Assembly: GCA_050010595.1 (NCBI GenBank)
Contig: JBEKKS010000008.1
Span: 62,001-126,000, forward strand
Reading direction: 5' to 3'
DNA length: 64,000 nt
Source of the DNA: Palsa-513 sp050010595
GTDB lineage: Bacteria > Actinomycetota > Thermoleophilia > Solirubrobacterales > Solirubrobacteraceae
Of this stretch, positions 58,589-64,000 are shown piece after piece. Numbering within the stretch: the stretch's first letter is position 1; the number at the start of each line of letters is the position of its first letter. A program made the translations under genes and the position numbers. The notes beneath the pieces were generated by a model. It was not told the DNA's origin. It made no database searches and saw nothing but the letters and a program-made list of their open reading frames with translations.

Positions 58589-58672
58589 ATCGGCGCCCCG
58601 GACCCCAACGGGGCGTCGGTGCGTTCAGCCCCCTGTCAGATCATCGGCGCCCCGAACCCCAACGGGGCGCCG
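58589..58672. terminator. Two tandem near-identical GC hairpins between convergent genes
   Basis: The segments 58589-58620 and 58643-58674 are near-identical (CATCGGCGCCCCG..ACCCCAA..). Each folds into a stem of about 10 bp (58591-58600 with 58609-58618; 58645-58654 with 58663-58672) with an 8-base loop whose CCCC can pair alternatively with the right arm. They lie between the enolase-like gene (plus) and the CNNM/CBS gene (minus). The likely role is bidirectional termination, without T-runs. Confidence 0.5.
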
Positions 58673-58684
58673 CTGCGTAAGGGC

Positions 58685-60010
58685 TCAGTGCTTGTCTTCC
58701 TCCTGCGGTTCGACAGGCTGCGGGCGTTCGCGGATCCGAACGGCGACGATGCGGTTCTCGCGGACCGACTCGACGCGCAGCTCGTAGCCGTTGACGCGAA
58801 CAGTGTCGCCCCGCTTGGGCAGCCGCCCGAGGTCGCTGAAGACGAGTCCCCCAACCGAGTTGTAGGCGTCGCTGTCGTCGGGCAGCTCGACGCCGTAGTC
58901 GGTCAGGTCGGCGATCGGTACGTGGCCGCCGACGTACAGGTCGCCGCCCGGCAGCCGGCGCACGTCGCCGGCGAGCGGGTCCGTCTCATCGGTCAGCTCG
59001 CCGACTACCTCCTCGACGATGTCCTCGACGGTGATGATTCCCGCGACGCGCCCGTACTCGTCGGCGACGACCGCCAGCGCGGTGCGCTCGCGCTGCAGAT
59101 CGGCGAGCAGGTCGTCGAGCGGCTTGGTCTCAGGCACGATCGGCGCGTCGCGCACCAGCGCCTCGATCGAGTCGCTGCCACCGCCGTCGAGCAGCCGCCG
59201 CGAGAGCGAGTTGGCATGCACGATCCCGCGAATCCGGTCCTGGTTCTCGTCCTCGGTTACGGGCAGCCGCGTGTGCCCCGAGCTGATGCAGCGCCGCAAT
59301 GCGGTCTCGACGTCGTCGGAGATGTCAACCGTCACGACGGCGGGGATCGGCGTCATCACCTGGCGCGCCTCTCGCTCGTGCAGGTCGAAGACGCCGCTCA
59401 ACATCGTCGCTTCGCTGGACTCGAGCATCCCGCCTTCCTCGGAGTCACGGATCAGCCGCCGCAGCTCGTTGGCTGAGCCGCCGCGCATGATGCGCCGCTT
59501 GGGATCGACGCCGAGCGCCCCGAGCATCGCGTTCGAGACGAACGTCAGCGCGATGATGAACGGGTGAAAGAGGATGCGAAACCACTGCAGCGGCGTGGCG
59601 ACGCGCCGCGCGACAGTCTCCGCTCGATCGATCGCGTAAAGCTTCGGGACCATCTCCCCCGCGGTGATCTGCGCGCTGGTGATCAGCAGGTACGCGACGA
59701 TCGCCGCAAGCACGATCCCCAGGGAGTGCGCGAGCAGCGACCCGAACGGGTGGTCGAGCAGGCGGGCGAGCGCCTCCTCCCCGACGGCGCCGATCCCGAT
59801 CGAGGCCATCGTGTTGCCGACCTGGCAGGTCGAGATGTACTCGTTGATCCGGTCGAGCTGGCGTAGCGCGAGCTTCGCGCCCCGCCTGCCCTCCTCGACG
59901 GCAATCTCCATCCGCGAATGGCGCGAGCGAACGAGCGCGTACTCCGCGACGACAAAGAATGCGTTGAGCAGCACCAGCACCGCGGTGACTGCGACGAGGA
60001 GCCAGTTCAC
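58685..60010 (-). CDS. CNNM/CorC-type membrane protein with CBS domains
   Basis: A 441-residue protein of the hemolysin C/CorC/CNNM family. The N-terminal CNNM (DUF21) domain has four hydrophobic segments (about 1-170), including AVTAVLVLLNAFFVVAEYAL and TCQVGNTMASIGIGAVGE. Two CBS domains follow (about 215-340: VMTPIPAVVTVDI, IVHANSLSRRLLDG) and then a CorC/HlyC transporter-associated domain (DDSDAYNSVGGLVFSDLGRLPK). Such proteins move or sense Mg2+/Co2+. The GTG start at 60010 is preceded by AGGAC. It points toward the tandem hairpins. Confidence 0.9.
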   Translation of the reverse strand: MNWLLVAVTAVLVLLNAFFVVAEYALVRSRHSRMEIAVEEGRRGAKLALRQLDRINEYISTCQVGNTMASIGIGAVGEEALARLLDHPFGSLLAHSLGIVLAAIVAYLLITSAQITAGEMVPKLYAIDRAETVARRVATPLQWFRILFHPFIIALTFVSNAMLGALGVDPKRRIMRGGSANELRRLIRDSEEGGMLESSEATMLSGVFDLHEREARQVMTPIPAVVTVDISDDVETALRRCISSGHTRLPVTEDENQDRIRGIVHANSLSRRLLDGGGSDSIEALVRDAPIVPETKPLDDLLADLQRERTALAVVADEYGRVAGIITVEDIVEEVVGELTDETDPLAGDVRRLPGGDLYVGGHVPIADLTDYGVELPDDSDAYNSVGGLVFSDLGRLPKRGDTVRVNGYELRVESVRENRIVAVRIRERPQPVEPQEEDKH

Positions 60011-60159
60011 TAGGCGTCCTGCCGTCCGCGCGCGGACCTGCGACTACTTCGAGGTGGGTCGTCGTTCATCGGCGATCTGGCAAGCGCCAAAGCTAGCAGG
60101 CCGGACCGTCGCTGCCGTAGCGGTTTGGTGCGGTCTGCGCGACGCGCAAGCTCAGCTCT

Positions 60160-60438
60160 TCACGTCAATGCGTCGATCTGTGCGGCGAGCGCAAAGTCGC
60201 GCTCGGTAATTCCGCCTGCAGAGTGGGTACTCAGCGTGATCCTGACCCACTTGTAGTCGTGCATCAGGATGTCCGGATGGTGATCGGCTTCCATCGCAAG
60301 CTCGGCGACCGCGTCAACGAGCGCGAACGCGGCCGCGAAGCTCGCACGCTCGAAGTCGCGCTCGATCGCGTCATCCCGACGCGTCCAGGCGCTCGCTGTG
60401 AGCCGCTCGTCGACCTCGCTGTCCGGTAGGCGTTCCAT
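60160..60438 (-). CDS. phhB: Pterin-4a-carbinolamine dehydratase
   Basis: A 92-residue protein with the PCD/DCoH fold. The catalytic histidines are H53 and H54 (EADHHPDILM) and H72 in LSTHSAGGITERD. It recycles the pterin cofactor of aromatic hydroxylases; no phenylalanine hydroxylase is in the window, so it may serve another biosynthetic step such as molybdopterin or folate metabolism. ATG 60438 has AGGAAA upstream. It starts 13 bases from the divergent gene, whose -10 overlaps its own start codon. Confidence 0.9.
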   Translation of the reverse strand: MERLPDSEVDERLTASAWTRRDDAIERDFERASFAAAFALVDAVAELAMEADHHPDILMHDYKWVRITLSTHSAGGITERDFALAAQIDALT

Positions 60439-60451
60439 ACAGTTTCCTGGC

Positions 60452-61354
60452 GTGCGAATCGTGAGCCTTGTGCCGCATGCAACCGAGCTCTGCTTCGCCC
60501 TCGGTCTCGGGCGCGAGCTTATCGCGGTGACCCACGAGTGCGACTTTCCGCCCGCCGCCCTGCGCCTGCCGCAGGTGACGCGCAACGTCCTGGGCGGCGA
60601 TCGTGACTCGGCAGCGATCGACGCCGCGGTGCGCGAGCGCGTCGCGGCGGGCGAGTCGATCTACGAGCTCGATCGTGCGGCGTTGCGGGCGCTCGAGCCG
60701 GAGCTGATCCTGACGCAGGCGCTTTGTGCGGTGTGCGCAGTATCGGTCGACGAGGTGCGCGAGCTGGCAAGCAGCCTGCCGTCGGAGCCGCTTGTGATCT
60801 CGCTCGACCCACACACGCTCGGCGAGTCGCTCGGGGACGTGCGAACTGTCGCCGAGGCGACGGGCCGGCGCGACGAGGGCGTAGCGCTCGTCGCACGCAG
60901 CACGGGGCGGATCGATCGCGTGCGCCTGGCGGTACGCGGCGCACCTCGCCCGCGCGTGATCGCGCTCGAGTGGCTCGACCCAGTGTTCGTAGCCGGCCAC
61001 TGGACGCCGCAGTTGATCGAGCTGGCGGGCGGAGAGGACCCGCTCGGCTTTCCTGGCGAGCCCTCGCAGCAGCTCGACTGGCAGACGCTGGCCGGCGCCA
61101 AGCCGGACGTCGTCGTCGTGATGCCCTGCGGCTTCGATGCGCAGCGGGCCCAGGCGGAGGCGCGGGACTATGCCGACCAGCTGCGCGATCTTGGGGCGGC
61201 GCGCGTCGTCGCGGTGGACGCCTCTTCCTACTTCTCACGACCCGGTCCGCGGCTCGTCGATGGGCTCGAGCTGCTCGCCCACATCCTCCATCCGGACCTC
61301 GTCGCCCCGTGTGAGGGCGTTGCGCTCGAGGTCGAGCTTCCTCAGAGGCTGTAA
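60452..61354 (+). CDS. Periplasmic-binding-fold protein, BtuF/cobalamin-type, without signal peptide
   Basis: A 300-residue protein with the type III binding-protein fold of BtuF/FhuD. RIVSLVPHATELCFALGLG (2-20) is the standard N-terminal motif, and the paired halves contain LEPELILTQALCAVCAV and AGAKPDVVVVMPCGF. No signal peptide or lipobox precedes it, so it appears cytosolic. No ABC permease or ATPase is nearby. It may bind a corrinoid or siderophore inside the cell, or be a repurposed fold. The GTG at 60452 lies 8 bases after TACAGT (60438-60443). The tail overlaps the rhomboid gene tail by 13 bases. Confidence 0.72.
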   Translation: MRIVSLVPHATELCFALGLGRELIAVTHECDFPPAALRLPQVTRNVLGGDRDSAAIDAAVRERVAAGESIYELDRAALRALEPELILTQALCAVCAVSVDEVRELASSLPSEPLVISLDPHTLGESLGDVRTVAEATGRRDEGVALVARSTGRIDRVRLAVRGAPRPRVIALEWLDPVFVAGHWTPQLIELAGGEDPLGFPGEPSQQLDWQTLAGAKPDVVVVMPCGFDAQRAQAEARDYADQLRDLGAARVVAVDASSYFSRPGPRLVDGLELLAHILHPDLVAPCEGVALEVELPQRL

Positions 61355-62178
61355 GGCGGCCCGGCGGCGGAGAAGGCGATCGCCGCTGCGATCGCAACCC
61401 CGGCGAGCGCGACGCAGGCCGCGAGGCCGTAGGCCAGCGGCCGGCGCCGGCTGTCGGCGTAGTGCCAGGCGGTGGCCGCGAGCGCGCCGCCGACCAGCCC
61501 ACCCAGGTGACCGCCGATCGAGATGCCCGAGATCGACAGCGTCAGGACGAGGTTCAGCACGATCGTGCCACCGATCCCGGTCTGCCACGGGTCGATGCCG
61601 CGGTGCCGCAGCTCGATGAAGGCGCCGCCGAGCAAGCCGAAGATCGCGCCCGAGGCGCCAGCGGTCGCGGCATCCGGGCTCAGTAGCAGCGCACCAAGCG
61701 AGCCGGCGAAGAGCCCGACAAAGTAGATCGAGACGAAGCGCACGCGACCGAGCGCCGGCTCGATCAGCCGCCCAACGAAGAACAGGACGAGCATGTTGGA
61801 GCCGATGTGCAGCAGGTCCCAGTGGATGAAGCCCGCGAGCAGGAGGCGGTAGTACTGGTGCGCATGCCCGATGAGGGTCGCGTAGAGATAGCCGTGTTGA
61901 AGCAGCCAGGTGTCGGGGACAGGCGTGCTCGAGAGCGTGTAGGCGTTGGACCCCTCGGCGAGGAAGATCACGACGTTGATCGCGATCAGCGCCTGGGTGA
62001 CCTGGAAGCCGGTGTAGCTGACGTTGCGCATCGTCTTCACCTTGGTGCGCTGGCGAGCGCATTCCGGGCAGCGCATCCCCACCTGCGTGGGGGTCATGCA
62101 GTCCGGACAGATCGGCCGCCCGCAGTTGGAGCAGGAGACGCCGGTCTCGCGCGAGGGGTGCCTGTAACAGGTGGCCAT
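61342..62178 (-). CDS. Rhomboid-family intramembrane serine protease with N-terminal zinc finger
   Basis: A 278-residue protein. Residues 4-40 hold a B-box-like zinc region (CYRHP, CSNC, CPDC, CPEC), then six membrane helices. The rhomboid residues are HIGSNM (124-129), serine S177 in GASGAIFGLLGG and histidine H224 in IGGHLGGLVGG. It should cleave transmembrane substrates. It follows the candidate anti-sigma gene by 50 bases on the same strand, raising the possibility of regulated proteolysis in sigma release. The zinc finger may recruit substrate (inference). Confidence 0.9.
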   Translation of the reverse strand: MATCYRHPSRETGVSCSNCGRPICPDCMTPTQVGMRCPECARQRTKVKTMRNVSYTGFQVTQALIAINVVIFLAEGSNAYTLSSTPVPDTWLLQHGYLYATLIGHAHQYYRLLLAGFIHWDLLHIGSNMLVLFFVGRLIEPALGRVRFVSIYFVGLFAGSLGALLLSPDAATAGASGAIFGLLGGAFIELRHRGIDPWQTGIGGTIVLNLVLTLSISGISIGGHLGGLVGGALAATAWHYADSRRRPLAYGLAACVALAGVAIAAAIAFSAAGPPYSL

Positions 62179-62228
62179 CTGAGGAGTTGAAACTACCGCC
62201 TGTGGCGGCTGCGAGGTTGAGGCAACCC

Positions 62229-62501
62229 TCAGTCGACTTGGTCGCCCGAGCGCTCCTGGTGGCGTTGATGGGCGCGTAACAGGACGAGTCCGGCTCCTGT
62301 GGCGCTTGCCGCGAGTACGGCGGCTGCCGGCCTCGCCCAGTTGCGGGGGTCACGCATCGCTGCGAGCTCCCACCGGTCGAGCTCTCCGGCGGCTTGCTCG
62401 TGGATGCTCTCGAGCCGGCGCGTGACGCGCGTCGAGAGGTCGGCGGGCGGCTCGACCGGCGACAGCGCGCGCGCGAGCAGCGGTTCGACACCCTCGTTCA
62501 T
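62229..62501 (-). CDS. Candidate small transmembrane anti-sigma factor
   Basis: A 90-residue protein with one transmembrane segment near 56-74 (WARPAAAVLAASATGAGLVLL). The N-terminal cytosolic part (EPLLARALSPVEPPADLSTRVTRRL) has the amphipathic helices seen in short anti-sigma proteins; the C-terminus is charged. Its start overlaps the end of the sigma gene by 4 bases (ATGA), the usual sigma-anti-sigma coupling. No zinc-binding HxxxCxxC motif is visible, so the family is uncertain. The role is inferred from position and topology. Confidence 0.6.
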   Translation of the reverse strand: MNEGVEPLLARALSPVEPPADLSTRVTRRLESIHEQAAGELDRWELAAMRDPRNWARPAAAVLAASATGAGLVLLRAHQRHQERSGDQVD

Positions 62502-63040
62502 GCCGGTCCCTCAGTCAACGCGAGCACCCCTTCGAGCTGCTTGATCGCGCGATGGATGAGAACCTTCGTCGCGCCGTCGCTGCGTCCGAGCGCTCGAGCT
62601 ATCTCGCGGTTGTCCATGCCGAGCGCAAAGCGCATGATCAGAGCCTCGCGGCGGTCGTCGGGCAGCTGCTTGACGCCCTCGATCACGCGCGCCAGCTCGT
62701 CGCGGCCGGCGACGAGCTCCTCGGTCGAATGCGCTGCGGCAAGCGGCTCGCTCTCCTCCAGCGGAGACTGCGGGCGGCGCGAGCGATAGCGGTAGTGGTT
62801 CGCCGCGAGGTTGTGCGCGATCCGGATCAGCCACGGACGCAGCGGCCGGCCGTCGGACTCGCGCTGCGCCCGCTCGAAATGGCGATAGGCCTGCAGAAAG
62901 GTCTGCTCCGTCAGGTCCTCGGCGTCGTGATGGTTGCCGATCCGGTAGTACGCGTAGCTGTAGACGTCGCGCAAGTGCGCTTTGTAGAGGTGCTCGAACT
63001 CCGCGTCGAGCTGAGCCTTGGTCTTTGTCAGCTCGACCAC
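62498..63040 (-). CDS. ECF sigma factor (sigma-70 family)
   Basis: A 180-residue RNA polymerase sigma factor with region 2 (about 15-85: VYSYAYYRIGNHHDAEDLTEQTF, WLIRIAHNLAANHYR) and region 4 (about 120-175: LPDDRREALIMRFALGM, IARALGRSDGATKVLIHRA). It directs transcription of a stress or envelope regulon. GTG 63040 lies 7 bases after TACTCT (63053-63048), so the mRNA is probably leaderless, and its -10 lies in the 24-base gap behind plsC. It is followed by the membrane candidate anti-sigma factor and the rhomboid gene. Confidence 0.93.
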   Translation of the reverse strand: MVELTKTKAQLDAEFEHLYKAHLRDVYSYAYYRIGNHHDAEDLTEQTFLQAYRHFERAQRESDGRPLRPWLIRIAHNLAANHYRYRSRRPQSPLEESEPLAAAHSTEELVAGRDELARVIEGVKQLPDDRREALIMRFALGMDNREIARALGRSDGATKVLIHRAIKQLEGVLALTEGPA

Positions 63041-63064
63041 GCATCTCAGAGTACCCCGGTCCGC

Positions 63065-63820
63065 TTAGGCGACGTTGGCGCTGGCCGCCACGCCCTGGAG
63101 CGCTACGTGCGGACGCTCTGGCATCGCTCCGCCGAGCCAGTCCCACTGCAGCACGACGCACGACCAGATCCTTTCGGTGGCAGCCTCGGCGAGCGCCGGG
63201 GTCGGCATCGGATCGGCATCGAAGCGAAGCGGCGCACCGCAGCGAGCACTCACGTGATGGGGGCGCACGCGCCAGCCGCGCCGAACCGCCTCGGTCCCGA
63301 AGACCGCGATCGGCACGACAGGAGCACCGGTCTGCAGGGCCAGCCGCCCGACGCCACGGTGCGGCTGCCCGAGCGGCCCGGGCCGCGTGCGGGTGCCCTC
63401 GGGAAAGATGACCACGCAGTCGCCGCGCTCGAGGATCTGCCGCGCGGTCTCCATCGCCTGCGCGTCGCCCGAGCCGCGATCGACCGGGAAGGCGCCGAGC
63501 CGGCTCATGACCCAACCCCTGACCGGGTGCAGGAAGTGCTCCTTCTTCGCTACGTAATAGACGGGCCGGCGCGAGAGCGTCCCGATCACGAGCGGGTCGA
63601 GGAAGCTCCGATGATTCGAGGCCAGGATCACCGGCCCCTCCTTGGGCACGTGCTCCGTCCCGTAGCGCGAGAGCCGGAAGTAGACGTGGAAGATCGGCTG
63701 CAGGATCCCGCGGACGATCCAGTACATGACGGGATTCACGCCCTTGCCCAGCGTTCGCGCGTGGTAGCGCTCCGCGTCATAGCCGGGCGGCGCCGGCTTG
63801 TTGGTCGCGTAATGGGTCAC
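63065..63820 (-). CDS. plsC: 1-acyl-sn-glycerol-3-phosphate acyltransferase (PlsC)
   Basis: A 251-residue acyltransferase making phosphatidic acid. Motif 1 is NHRSFLDPLVIG (HxxxxD; near 68-79), motif 3 is FPEGTRTRPGPLG (near 138-150), and a membrane segment lies near 30-50. Residues between (DRGSGDAQAMETARQIL) fit the family. The start is GTG 63820. The C-terminal 40 residues (IWSCVVLQWDWLGG) are less conserved. It lies immediately before the ECF sigma gene but has no evident shared promoter. Confidence 0.9.
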   Translation of the reverse strand: MTHYATNKPAPPGYDAERYHARTLGKGVNPVMYWIVRGILQPIFHVYFRLSRYGTEHVPKEGPVILASNHRSFLDPLVIGTLSRRPVYYVAKKEHFLHPVRGWVMSRLGAFPVDRGSGDAQAMETARQILERGDCVVIFPEGTRTRPGPLGQPHRGVGRLALQTGAPVVPIAVFGTEAVRRGWRVRPHHVSARCGAPLRFDADPMPTPALAEAATERIWSCVVLQWDWLGGAMPERPHVALQGVAASANVA

Positions 63821-63924
63821 GGGAACGAGTACCCGGTCGCCTGGCGATCGTTACGCATCTCCGGGCCGAAGGGGAGCAAACTCCCTACGCGGACGATCCG
63901 CGGCGGTGGTAGCCTCGCGCCGAC

Positions 63925-64000
63925 GTGAGGGGACTACTCCAACTTAGGGGGCCGCGCCGGCGGTCGACGAAGCTTGCTTTCCTGCTGGCGCTAGTCGCTG
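63925..64000 (+). CDS. Start of a membrane-anchored protein, possibly a penicillin-binding protein
   Basis: The frame opens at GTG 63925, nine bases after TAGCCT (63910-63915), and runs off the right edge after 25 residues. The visible part is basic (RGPRRRSTK) followed by a hydrophobic stretch (LAFLLALVA), the form of a signal anchor. Bifunctional PBPs often begin like this, but too little is visible to name it. No stop codon is in the frame. Confidence 0.4.
   Translation, partial: MRGLLQLRGPRRRSTKLAFLLALVA

Noticed and set aside
58589..58672. Possible CRISPR repeats
   Set aside because: Only two copies are present, each is itself a hairpin, the spacer is 22 bases and no cas gene is nearby.

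Overview
The window is uniformly GC-rich, densely packed and looks like ordinary chromosome from an actinobacterium. I would guess class Thermoleophilia (Solirubrobacterales), but no rRNA or marker comparison is available here. Support comes from CysO/CysM-dependent cysteine synthesis, the PspA/PspAA/PspAB/HtpX set, a MarP-type periplasmic protease, AddAB-type nucleases with Fe-S cysteines, a lysA-hom-thrC-thrB block, and many genes whose start codon lies 6-9 bases after a TAnnnT box (leaderless-type promoters). I see no rRNA, tRNA, CRISPR array, insertion sequence or prophage.

Layout. 1-3.2 kb: a minus-strand sulfur-carrier cysteine operon (rhodanese-ThiF activator, CysO, CysM, Mec protease, zinc-ribbon protein). 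3.3-9.7 kb: an SCO1-like protein, then an Rrf2 regulator and sufCDSUB for Fe-S assembly, with an IscR-like palindrome over the regulator's promoter. Cysteine made by the first operon is the substrate of SufS in the second. 9.8-12 kb: small zinc protein, threonine aldolase, degenerate thioredoxin-fold protein. 12-20 kb: a catabolic or nitrogen-scavenging cluster with two APC permeases, two acetamidase/formamidases, an amidase, an arylmalonate decarboxylase/maleate isomerase-family enzyme and a GntR regulator. 20-23 kb: phosphoesterase, IspH, acetyltransferase and a SufT-like DUF59 protein. 23-26 kb: hypothetical and secreted proteins, one a probable glycosidase. 26-32 kb: gltD and gltB. 32-41.7 kb: AddA/AddB helicase-nuclease, topoisomerase III, MarP-like protease.

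41.7-46.7 kb: penicillin-binding protein, lipoprotein, SRPBCC protein, small zinc protein, FHA protein and UppP, mostly envelope functions. 46.7-51.1 kb: lysA-hom-thrC-thrB for lysine and threonine. 51.2-54.5 kb: membrane-stress genes, with htpX-pspAB facing pspA-pspAA. 54.6-58.4 kb: NlpC/P60 hydrolase, a small hypothetical, xseA-xseB and an enolase-superfamily enzyme. 58.4-58.7 kb: the largest gene-free stretch, with two tandem GC hairpins. 58.7-64 kb: CNNM/CBS membrane protein, pterin dehydratase, corrinoid/siderophore-binding-like protein, rhomboid protease, an ECF sigma factor with a candidate anti-sigma factor, PlsC, and the start of another membrane protein.

Most of the window is housekeeping. 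The parts that stand out are the CysO whose C-terminus is Gly-Gly-Ile rather than Gly-Gly, the SufU lacking its usual insertion, the Rrf2 operator/promoter architecture, the amidase/formamidase/AMDase-like cluster with repeated GntR-type sites, and the pervasive leaderless promoter signature.
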